Origin: Oscillatoria sp. | GTDB lineage: Bacteria > Cyanobacteriota > Cyanobacteriia > Cyanobacteriales > Laspinemataceae | Direction: 5' to 3' | DNA: 36,388 nucleotides | Assembly: GCA_011390515.1 (NCBI GenBank) | Contig: JAABSJ010000033.1 | Span: 1-36,388, forward strand | Shown: in pieces, positions 9,174 through 16,566 of the stretch | Position numbering within the stretch: position 1 is the first letter of the stretch | How the letters are laid out: every line of letters starts with the position of its first letter | Notes under the pieces: generated by a model | The model's input: the letters and a program-made list of their open reading frames with translations, nothing else | Databases searched by the model: none | What the model was told of the DNA's origin: nothing | Position numbers and translations under genes: made by a program

Positions 9174-9316
9174 ACATCAGGCTCACCCCCAATTATAAAA
9201 AATTTTGACAGCAACTCATCAAAATTTTGATAGGTCAAACCCCAGACTTGAATGAGAGTCTCGAAGGGTCTTCGTTAGAATAGGCACGATATCCGATGAA
9301 AGCATCTAGGGGTCAA

Positions 9317-10372
9317 ATGGGCAATCTTGTTGAAACTAACCCGTTACAAAATACCACTCAGACGATTGAAGTCCCACCACAGCGAAACCGAGTGGATTAT
9401 CTGAGGATTAGTTTAATTGACCGCTGCAACTTTCGCTGCCAATACTGTATGCCAGAAGGGGCAGAACTGGACTATATCCGGCAACAGGATTTACTCACTC
9501 GGGAGGAACTGTTAACGTTACTCCAAGAAGTGTTTATCCCCGTCGGATTTACGCGGTTTCGGTTAACCGGAGGGGAACCCCTAATTCGGGCGGATGTAGT
9601 GGAAATTGTCCAGGCGATCGCTAATCTACCCCAAACCCAAGATTTAGCCCTAACCACCAATGGCTTTTTCCTAGCCCAAAAAGCCCAAACCCTCTATGAT
9701 GCGGGACTGCGCCGGATTAATATTAGCCTCGACTCTCTGGACGCTCAAACCTTTGATTTTCTAGCCGGAACTCGGGGAACTAGCCGCTGGCAACAAGTTT
9801 GGGATGGAATTCAGGAAGCCTATCGGGTTGGATTTAACCCTTTAAAATTAAATGTCGTGGTGATTCCCGGCGTGAACGATCGCGAAGTTTTAGATTTAGC
9901 TGAATTAACCATTGCCCGAAATTGGCACGTTCGCTTTATCGAATTCATGCCGATCGGGAATGGGGAATTATTTGGCGATCGGGGTTGGATTCCCTCAGAA
10001 GAACTGCGCCAACGCATTCGCGATCGCTGGGGATTAAGCACAGGACAAGTCACCGGAAATGGTCCAGCAGATGTGTTTCAGATCCCCAACGCCAAAGGCA
10101 CCGTGGGATTTATTTCTCAGATGTCCGAATGTTTTTGCGATCGGTGTAACCGAATGCGCCTCAGTGCCGAAGGCTGGTTAAGGCCCTGTCTCCTCAACGA
10201 AACCGGCCAAATCAACCTCAAAACCGCCCTCCGCAACGGCACCCCCCTCCCCGAACTCCGCCAGCAAGTCGCCCATTTACTCGACCTCAAACCCGAAATC
10301 AACTACAAACAGCGAGACTCCGGCACCGAAACCGGCAGCTACAGCCGTACCATGTCGCAAATTGGAGGATGA
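9317..10372 (+). CDS. moaA: GTP 3',8-cyclase MoaA (molybdenum cofactor biosynthesis)
   Basis: Radical-SAM enzyme that rearranges GTP to 3',8-cyclo-7,8-dihydro-GTP, the first committed step of molybdenum cofactor synthesis. The ATG at 9317 (351 aa) is preferred over the one at 9296 because AGGGG lies four bases upstream. The N-terminal SAM-cluster cysteines are C37, C41 and C44 (CNFRCQYC). The SAM-binding GGEP follows in [10 protein letters not shown]. The second cluster cysteines are C274, C277 and C291 in [18 protein letters not shown]. The protein ends in MSQIGG, the conserved C-terminal Gly-Gly tail needed for MoaA activity. The last eight codons and stop are part of a 72-bp tandem duplication (see repeat at 10345). 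No other moa genes are in the window. All key residues are present. Confidence 0.96.
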   Translation: MGNLVETNPLQNTTQTIEVPPQRNRVDYLRISLIDRCNFRCQYCMPEGAELDYIRQQDLLTREELLTLLQEVFIPVGFTRFRLTGGEPLIRADVVEIVQAIANLPQTQDLALTTNGFFLAQKAQTLYDAGLRRINISLDSLDAQTFDFLAGTRGTSRWQQVWDGIQEAYRVGFNPLKLNVVVIPGVNDREVLDLAELTIARNWHVRFIEFMPIGNGELFGDRGWIPSEELRQRIRDRWGLSTGQVTGNGPADVFQIPNAKGTVGFISQMSECFCDRCNRMRLSAEGWLRPCLLNETGQINLKTALRNGTPLPELRQQVAHLLDLKPEINYKQRDSGTETGSYSRTMSQIGG

Positions 10373-10488
10373 GGGATGGAAGTTCAAGTTTGTAGTAACG
10401 ACTTCAGTCGTTTCCTCCGTACCATGTCGCAAATTGGAGGATGAGGGATGGGGGTTCAAGTTTGTAGTAACGACTTCAGTCGTTACCG
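10345..10488 (+). repeat. 72-bp tandem duplication including the end of moaA
   Basis: Two near-identical 72-base units, 10345-10416 and 10417-10488. Each contains the codons for RTMSQIGG plus the TGA stop and then the palindromic word GTAACGACTTCAGTCGTT. The moaA frame ends in the first unit (stop 10370-10372); the second carries an untranslated copy of the same gene end. The units differ at only a few positions, so the duplication is probably recent or actively homogenised. Confidence 0.85.
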
Positions 10489-10517
10489 CGTGGCGTAAGC
10501 GTTAGCTTACGTCACGC
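10488..10517. repeat. Hairpin repeat
   Basis: GCGTGGCGTAAGC (10488-10500), a four-base loop, then GCTTACGTCACGC (10505-10517) form a 13-bp stem with one mismatch. It directly follows the tandem duplication and could end moaA transcription, though no T-tract follows. Confidence 0.55.
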
Positions 10518-10539
10518 CCCTGTGGATGCTCTGCCTCCA

Positions 10540-10714
10540 GTCCCCAATCAGGCACTTTAGCCGCCAATCGTGCGTGTCACGGCTTCCTCCGTGACACGAG
10601 AGTAACGACTGAAGTCGTTACTACAAACATCTAGTGCCTCTAGTCCCCAATCAGGCAGTTCACTCTCCAATTGAGCGTGTCACGGCTTCCTCCGTGACAC
10701 GAGAGCAACGACTG
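10540..10714. repeat. Pair of direct repeats, each with a perfect 10-bp hairpin
   Basis: Two units of about 72 bases start at 10540 and 10643 (offset 103) with GTCCCCAATCAGGCA. Each includes CGTGTCACGG-CTTCCT-CCGTGACACG (10573-10598 and 10676-10701) and ends with a GTAACGACTG-type word. After the first unit the palindrome is complete (AACGACTGAAGTCGTTACTAC, about 10604-10624). In the second it is cut off exactly where the 122-bp element copy B begins at 10715. Confidence 0.75.
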
Positions 10715-10836
10715 ATACCAAATCCGATTGGTAAAAGTCGGTTTTCGCTTTTAGCCCGCGCAGGCGGGCTTCGTCCGTATAGCCCCAGGCTTGAGCCTGC
10801 GGGTTTTAACAGACCTTTGACAACCGGATTCCGTAT
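10715..10836 (-). repeat. 122-bp inverted-repeat element, copy B
   Basis: Full-length copy in the opposite orientation to copy A and of identical length. Its outer ends are ATACCAAATCCGATTGG (from 10715) and, read on minus, ATACGGAATCCGGTTGTC (from 10836 inward). The core at 10753-10786 is the exact reverse complement of the copy A core. Its first hairpin is CAGGCT-CA-AGCCTG where copy A has CACCCT-AA-AGGGTG; two paired positions changed together and the stem is kept. Confidence 0.8.
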
Positions 10837-11218
10837 GACCAGTCAACTCGCCCCAATCATGGATCCACCTAAACGGAAAGCTCCCTTTTTGCGACGTTCA
10901 TCACTCCTCAAATACAATAAGAATTTAGAGATGCAAGGATTTTTTCCTGCTATCTCTTCAATTATTTATTCAATCTATTCTCGATTATTGAAGCCCTGAT
11001 TAATTTTGAGCCTGGGTTGAGTGAAAAACATTTTAGCTTTATATCGGGCAAATACACTGTAAATTATTTGTAAAATCTGTTGGGAACGCCGGAAAAATTG
11101 GCGATCGCCTTCTCTAGGGCAATTGGAGGGTCTGACCCCTCATTTCTGGTTAAAATCATGTCATACTGTCAAAAAAATAGGGGTATCCTGGGTTGACCAT
11201 TCGGGAATAATCGCTGCT
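10837..11218. other. AT-rich spacer upstream of the cyclase gene
   Basis: No convincing gene. The frame open across 10634-10999 runs through repeats and has no recognisable product. 10900-11080 is AT-rich and is the likely promoter region for the cyclase gene, but I cannot pick a firm -35/-10 pair. Confidence 0.4.
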
Positions 11219-13204
11219 ATGGTACGCCAAAATCAAGAGTTTCTTGATCAAACCCACAAATTTAAAAGATTAAATCACAGTAGGAGATCTGTGTTTGCCA
11301 AGTTCTTGCGCCAGATTCAGAAAAAACTGCCCGATTTGACGGGGGTAGCAGTGGTCGGGATGGCGACCCTTTGTACCTCCGGTGTTGTGTTGGGAGTCCG
11401 GCAACTCGGCGGGTTCCAACATGGGGAACTGATGGTTTATGATCGGCTAGTGCAGTGGCGTGTCGATGAACCCCCAGATCCTCGGATTGTGATCGTAAAG
11501 ATTTCTGAAGAAGATATCCAGGCCGAGGGATGGCCCCTATCCGATCGCACCCTGGCCGAGGCATTGGAGAATTTGCAACGATATGAACCCGTGGCGATCG
11601 GCTTGGACCTCTATCGGGATCTCCCCGAACCCCCGGGACATCCTGAACTGCTCAAAGAATTAGACGCCCCGAATATCATCGCCATTAGAAACGATTCCCC
11701 CGGGGTCAACCCTCCCCCGACTGTCCCGGCAGAACGCATCGGCTTTAATGACTTGGTAAGCGATCCCGATGGACCGATTCGCCGCAATTTAATGAGCTTC
11801 GTACTCAATGGGAAGACTAACTATTCTTTTTCCCTCCAACTGGCGATGCTCTATCTAGGGGAACAGGGATTTTCTCCCCAACCCAGTGAAACCCAACCCG
11901 GTCACATCGTCTGGGGAAAAGCCGTATTAGCGCCCTTGGAGTCCAACTCTGGCGGTTATACCCACCTCGATGCTCAAGGCTTCCAGATTCTCCTCAATTA
12001 TCGGTCTCGAAAGGAGGTCGCCCCATCGATTCCCTTGTCTGAAGTCCTGGCCGATCGCCTAGAACCCGAATGGATCCGGGATAAAATTATTGTCATCGGC
12101 ACCACCGCCCCCAGTATTAAAGATGTCCACCAGACCCCCTATAGTTCGGTCGAGAACAATCCCTTTATGCCCGGGGTATTGATTCATGCCCAAATGCTCA
12201 GTCAGTTGTTGAGTGCCGTCTTAGACGGGCGGCCTTTATTTTGGGTGTGGCCGGAGTGGGCCGAAGTCCTCTGGGTGATTGGCTGGATCACCGTGGGAGG
12301 GACTACCGCTTGGCTAATTCGGCATCCCTTAATTTTGCCCGGGGTCACTGGTGCGGGCGCTGGGAGTTTATTTTTAGCCAGTTGGATTCTGTTTAGCCAA
12401 GCGGGTTGGGTGCCGGTGGTGGCACCCCTGGTGGGTTTGGCGATCGCTGTAGCCGGGGTGGTCGCGTTTCGGGCTTACCAGTCCGGACAGCAACAGCAGA
12501 TCGTCATGCAACTTTTAGGACAAAATGCCTCTCCAGAAGTCGCCGATGCACTGTGGGAAAACCGCGATCGCCTCCTCAAAGATGGCAAACTTCCCGGTCA
12601 AAAACTGACCGCCACCATGTTATTCACCGACCTCAAGGACTTCAGCACCATCTCGGAACAAATGCCCCCCGAAGCCCTCCTGGAGTGGTTAAACGAATAC
12701 TTGGACGTTTTGAGTCAAGTGGTCCAAGAACATCACGGAATTATTAACAAGTTTACCGGGGATGGCATTATGGCGGCGTTTGGGGTTCCCCTGCCTCGTC
12801 AGTCCAATGCAGATATCGCCCGGGATGCCCGCAATGCTGTCGCCTCGGGTCTGGCAATGGCCGATCGCCTCCAAGAACTCAACCGCAACTGGCAAAAACG
12901 CGGCTTACCCGTGATTCAGATGCGGGTCGGAATTTTTACCGGGGCCGTGGTTGCCGGTAGTCTAGGGGGAAAGGAACGCCAAGAATACGGGATTATCGGC
13001 GATAGCGTTAACATTGCCTCGCGCTTAGAAAGCTGTGAGAAAGACCGACAATCGAGTATTTGTCGCGTCCTGATCGCCCACGAAACTCTCATTCATATCC
13101 AGGACGAGTTTTTTGTGGAACACTGGGGACCCTTGGCCCTCAAAGGGAAACAGCAAACTGTTGATGTTTACCGGGTGGTCGCTCGTCGCCACGCGACTCC
13201 CTAG
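11219..13204 (+). CDS. CHASE2-domain class III adenylate/guanylate cyclase
   Basis: Membrane-bound nucleotide cyclase with an extracytoplasmic CHASE2 sensor (661 aa from ATG 11219; an ATG at 11123 would add 32 unlikely residues). Order: cytoplasmic N-terminus, TM1 near residues 38-60, CHASE2 to about residue 335 (RIVIVKISEEDIQ, then KIIVIGTTAPSIKDVHQTP), three clustered TM helices (WAEVLWVIGWITVGG; LILPGVTGAGAGSLF; VVAPLVGLAIAVAGVV), a short linker, and the catalytic domain. Metal-binding aspartates are D471 (FTDLKDFS) and D515 (FTGDGIMAAFG). The purine-contact lysine is K511. The second base-contact position, Asp or Thr in well-studied adenylate cyclases, is G591 (EYGIIGDSVNIASRLES). The transition-state N598 and R602 are present. 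cAMP is the likelier product because of K511, but this is inference. The ligand of CHASE2 is unknown. Confidence 0.9.
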   Translation: MVRQNQEFLDQTHKFKRLNHSRRSVFAKFLRQIQKKLPDLTGVAVVGMATLCTSGVVLGVRQLGGFQHGELMVYDRLVQWRVDEPPDPRIVIVKISEEDIQAEGWPLSDRTLAEALENLQRYEPVAIGLDLYRDLPEPPGHPELLKELDAPNIIAIRNDSPGVNPPPTVPAERIGFNDLVSDPDGPIRRNLMSFVLNGKTNYSFSLQLAMLYLGEQGFSPQPSETQPGHIVWGKAVLAPLESNSGGYTHLDAQGFQILLNYRSRKEVAPSIPLSEVLADRLEPEWIRDKIIVIGTTAPSIKDVHQTPYSSVENNPFMPGVLIHAQMLSQLLSAVLDGRPLFWVWPEWAEVLWVIGWITVGGTTAWLIRHPLILPGVTGAGAGSLFLASWILFSQAGWVPVVAPLVGLAIAVAGVVAFRAYQSGQQQQIVMQLLGQNASPEVADALWENRDRLLKDGKLPGQKLTATMLFTDLKDFSTISEQMPPEALLEWLNEYLDVLSQVVQEHHGIINKFTGDGIMAAFGVPLPRQSNADIARDARNAVASGLAMADRLQELNRNWQKRGLPVIQMRVGIFTGAVVAGSLGGKERQEYGIIGDSVNIASRLESCEKDRQSSICRVLIAHETLIHIQDEFFVEHWGPLALKGKQQTVDVYRVVARRHATP

Positions 13205-13543
13205 AGTGTCGGTAACCTCCGGGGAAGACAAACTGGGATTCTGTACCAAATTTTTGCCTAGTCCTAACTTTTTCTGGGCCACCAACCCAGTTTCTTGTCC
13301 TTTGGCTCTAAAAACCCATGCCCCAGAGGCACCCTCCCCTATTCGGCGAGTTCTCTTCCGGAGGATTGCCCGATCTCCAAAATTAATCCTGGAGCGGGGA
13401 GGAACATTTTCCCAAATCATCCGTCAACAATTAATAGACTTTTTAATAGTTTCAAAGAAATGCTCATAATTTAAAATCCCATCGGCAGATTCCCATCCCA
13501 TCGGAATGCTCTGCACTGCTTACTGCTTAAGGGAACTCCAACC
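13205..13543. other. Spacer after the cyclase gene
   Basis: No gene supported. Overlapping frames on both strands across 13025-13469 are shadows of each other and of the cyclase. A short direct repeat (ATCCCATCGG, twice between about 13476 and 13504) is visible. Nothing else. Confidence 0.4.
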
Positions 13544-13642
13544 AAAAACCCCGCAGCGTCAAGCCTGGGGCTATACGGACGAAGCCCGCCTGCGCGGGCT
13601 GCAAGAGACTTGTTAGGTCCTTAATCATCGGATTTGGATGAT
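13544..13642 (+). repeat. Degenerate copy C of the 122-bp element
   Basis: The 34-base core at 13567-13600 is identical to copies A and B, and the first hairpin is partly kept (CAGCGT-CA-AGCCTG, one arm changed). Both terminal inverted repeats have decayed; the right end survives only as something like ATCGGATTTGGAT. It looks like an old copy. Confidence 0.65.
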
Positions 13643-13926
13643 TTATTTGTTGGAATACCCTAAGGGAGTGGAACGGGGTGTAACTCGGATGCGGCAGGGA
13701 ATGCCTCGTCTGGTTAGGGGAAGACTGAAAGCAACCGACTCAACCGGGACCCAACGGTGAAATCATCATCAGGGCAGGGGGGGTGAACCGAAGAATTGGG
13801 ACAAACAGAGTTGTGGAGATCGCCCCGGTTCAATGCGATGATAATAGAATGAGTAATTTTTTGATGACTTGATTGCCCAAAAGATGTTTATAGAAAGCTC
13901 TTTTGAGCGATCGCCACAGCAGAGCT

Positions 13927-13942
13927 TATGACATAAGTCACA
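13927..13942. promoter_or_regulatory. Possible CRP-type cAMP-receptor site
   Basis: TATGA-CATAAG-TCACA differs at one base from the CRP-family consensus TGTGA-N6-TCACA, which also describes sites of cyanobacterial SyCRP1. It lies 85 bases before the DUF928 start and downstream of a cyclase gene, so the location makes sense. One match at this degeneracy can arise by chance. Confidence 0.3.
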
Positions 13943-14026
13943 GTCTGATTCAATAGAACTACTAGAATTAATTTAGTCATTCACTCAATCCAATCAATCG
14001 ATCTGTACCTGAAGGGAGACCCGAAT

Positions 14027-14887
14027 ATGATTAAAACAAAATATTGGACTCCATCAATACTGGCTAGTATTGCAGTAACTCTGCAATTATTAACCGGGGG
14101 AGGCATACCAACCTCTGCCGCCGAATTTGTCCCCCCGGATAATGTGGGCGCACCTAGAGGGCGGGTTGGCGGAGGTACCCGGGGCGGAAGTCCCTTTGAT
14201 CAGGTAGATCCTGGAGCGCCCGGACGACGGATTGGAGGGGGTAGTCGGGGTTGTAGCGTCACCGGCGATGGTCCGACAGATCAGGCGTTAACAGCGTTGG
14301 TCCCTGAAACCACAATGGGATTAACCCTAGAAGCCTATCCCACATTCTTTTGGTACTTACCACCGACTTCAGCCACGGGGGTAGAATTTGTGCTGATGGA
14401 TGAAAAGGGTGAAAAAGTCATTTACGAAACTACATTTCGCACGAAAGGCGAAGCAGGAATCGTGAGCTTGAACCTGCCGGAAAATGCGAGTTTACCCCCA
14501 TTAGAAATTAATGATAGTTATCGCTGGTACTTTTCTATTATTTGTAACCCCGAAGATCGGGCAGCAGATGTTTATGTCCAAGGTTGGATTCGCCGAGTAG
14601 AAGCCAGCGCAGGTTTAACGGAACAGTTAGCCACCACCACCTCGGACCTAGAACGGGCTCAAGTTTATGCTCGCAACGGCATTTGGCATGAGGCGATCTC
14701 CGTGCTGGCTAAACTGCGCCGAAGCAATCCCAATAATGCCGAAATTAGAAGTGAGTGGCAAGAACTGATCACTTCGATTGATCTCCAAAATGTAGCGGAG
14801 GTCCCCCTCGTTCAAGAGATCACCGTGGAAGTCCAGGAGGATCAACAAAGCCACTCCACAGAACCTAACTCTGAAACCACCCGATGA
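14027..14887 (+). CDS. Exported DUF928-family protein
   Basis: A 286-residue protein of the cyanobacterial DUF928 family, function unknown. The N-terminus is a signal peptide (basic start, hydrophobic run ILASIAVTLQLL, cleavage likely near TSAAE at 30-33), so it should act in the periplasm or at the outer membrane. Residues 41-53 (GAPRGRVGGGTRG) and 63-75 (GAPGRRIGGGSRG) are two copies of an Arg/Gly-rich motif typical of the family's start. The conserved body follows: LVPETTMGLTLEAYPTFFWY, then a beta-rich part, then YRWYFSIICNP and VQGWIRR. A helical tail resembling one TPR (ARNGIWHEAISVLAKLRR) precedes an acidic C-terminus. AGGGAGA lies about eight bases before the ATG. DUF928 genes often sit near CHASE2 genes in cyanobacteria, as here; the link is contextual only. 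Confidence 0.88.
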   Translation: MIKTKYWTPSILASIAVTLQLLTGGGIPTSAAEFVPPDNVGAPRGRVGGGTRGGSPFDQVDPGAPGRRIGGGSRGCSVTGDGPTDQALTALVPETTMGLTLEAYPTFFWYLPPTSATGVEFVLMDEKGEKVIYETTFRTKGEAGIVSLNLPENASLPPLEINDSYRWYFSIICNPEDRAADVYVQGWIRRVEASAGLTEQLATTTSDLERAQVYARNGIWHEAISVLAKLRRSNPNNAEIRSEWQELITSIDLQNVAEVPLVQEITVEVQEDQQSHSTEPNSETTR

Positions 14888-14984
14888 AAGGGGTAATTCT
14901 CACGGGGGACTTTTAAAGGATGAAGGATGAATTTTTCCATCTCCCGCATCCTCCCCCGCTTCCCCCTTTCGAGAGTGATGAAAA

Positions 14985-16100
14985 TTAAGGCTGAAGCGCC
15001 CGCAAAAGCACCTCGACTTTTTCCAATCTGTCATTTTCACCCTGCTGCTGATAAAGCTCTTGGGCTTTTTTCAATTGCTCGATCGCCTCGGAAATGCGAT
15101 TACGACCTCTTAAGGCCAAGGCGAGATTATAATAAGCATCACCATTGTCTGGAGTCAGTTCTGTTAATCGACGATAGGCGACGATCGCCTGTAAATAGTC
15201 TTCCTGCTGGAGATGAATCGCGGCGATCGCCGCGTGGGGTTCTATTAAATCCGGCGCTAAACTCGCGGATCTTTGATAAGTGACGAGGGCCTCGATCATC
15301 TGCCCTTGGTTCTGGAGCAGTTTGCCGATCGCTAACTGAAGTTGAGCATTTCGCGGTTCAAATTGTGCCGCTTGTTGAAACGTTGCCAAGGCTTCATTGG
15401 TATTTCCTTGAGTCAGAAGAGCCACCCCTAAAATCATTTGAATACTGCCTTGTCGGGGAGCCAACGCTGCGGCTTGTTGGAGTGCTGTAATTGCCTCATC
15501 AATCCGTCCCTGCTGGAGTAACGCCGTCCCAATCGACTCGTAGGCTTGCCAGTATCTCGTATCGCGACTGGTCACCTGTTGAAACGCCAGTAATGCTCCA
15601 TCATAGTCTTGTTGGCGCAACAGAACCACCCCTAACCCAATTTGAGCGTTCAGGTTCTCCGGATCCAGTTGTGCTGCTCGTCGGTAGGCGACAGATGCCG
15701 CCTCATTATTGCCCAAATTCGCCAAGGCATAACCCAGAGCATATTGGAAATCTGCATTTTCCGGTTCCAGAGCAGTCGCCTGCTGAAAAGCATTCACTGC
15801 CGCTTCAAAGTTTTGCTGGGTAGCTTGTAAAAAGCCAATTCCCGAAAAAATCCGGGCATTTTCACCATCTAAGTTGGCAGCTTGTAAATAAACCTGGATG
15901 GCGTTGGCATAATCCCCCGCATCCACAAATTCTCGCCCTTGTCGCAACAGTTCATTAACCTGGCGGTTGAGATTCTGATTATTTTGGGCCGACTGCGCTA
16001 ACAATAGAGGGTCGGTTGCCCCCAGGGTAGCCGATGGGGTGATCAGGCTGATTCCGCCTAACAACAGGAGACTCACGAATACAGGGTTCAGTTTTTGCAC
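14985..16100 (-). CDS. Exported tetratricopeptide-repeat protein
   Basis: A 371-residue protein with a signal peptide (LNPVFVSLLLLGGISLITPS, cleavage near residue 28) followed by about nine TPR units from residue 40 to 360. Clear units include NAIQVYLQAANLDGENARIF, AFQQATALEPENADFQYALG, AYRRAAQLDPENLNAQIGLG and YRRLTELTPDNGDAYYNLAL. The product is a periplasmic or outer-membrane helical solenoid, probably a protein-protein scaffold; no enzyme domain is present. The start is GTG (CAC at 16098-16100 on plus) with AGAGAAG upstream. The gene converges on the DUF928 gene with about 100 bases between stops. No specific partner can be inferred. Confidence 0.88.
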   Translation of the reverse strand: MQKLNPVFVSLLLLGGISLITPSATLGATDPLLLAQSAQNNQNLNRQVNELLRQGREFVDAGDYANAIQVYLQAANLDGENARIFSGIGFLQATQQNFEAAVNAFQQATALEPENADFQYALGYALANLGNNEAASVAYRRAAQLDPENLNAQIGLGVVLLRQQDYDGALLAFQQVTSRDTRYWQAYESIGTALLQQGRIDEAITALQQAAALAPRQGSIQMILGVALLTQGNTNEALATFQQAAQFEPRNAQLQLAIGKLLQNQGQMIEALVTYQRSASLAPDLIEPHAAIAAIHLQQEDYLQAIVAYRRLTELTPDNGDAYYNLALALRGRNRISEAIEQLKKAQELYQQQGENDRLEKVEVLLRALQP

Positions 16101-16566
16101 GGCCTAACTTCTCTTGTTTGACGATAATTGCTAGAGATTACAAGAATGCTTCTCTGTTACCGGGAACAGAGCAACCCACAGGAGACCCCTGGACACCCCT
16201 AGGGCGAACAGGCTGGTGCACACAGGAGCCAGGGATTGGAGGGGCCAGGAGCAAGGCCACCTCTCGGGACTCTGATTCTAACAACAATGGATCTCATGTT
16301 GAAGATGGGGTTGTAGAATCCTATTCTAGGGATTTTAATGGCAAAAGTCTGAGATGATCGCCATCAACTTGGAAATTTTTCGGGAAAGATTCAAGATGGG
16401 ATTGCAGGAAGCATCCGCGCAGTTCGGAAACGGTCTCTGCGCCGGGATACAAGGGCCGATCGCCGAACCGTCAAAACTCCCTTAACCTTGGCTAATCCCA
16501 GGGCTCAGAGGCAGGCCCTGGGACTGGCTCAATTTCGATTCCCCCAGGCGTTAAAGGCGATCGCCT
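16101..16566. other. Spacer between two minus-strand genes
   Basis: About 465 bases, presumably holding the promoter of the TPR gene at its left edge. Short frames on plus show no recognisable product. The part near 16450-16565 has two GCGATCGC-like sites. Nothing else supported. Confidence 0.4.

Noticed and set aside
10634-10999. Plus-strand 121-codon frame
   Set aside because: It runs through the direct repeats and element copy B, so it is repeat-derived sequence and not a gene.
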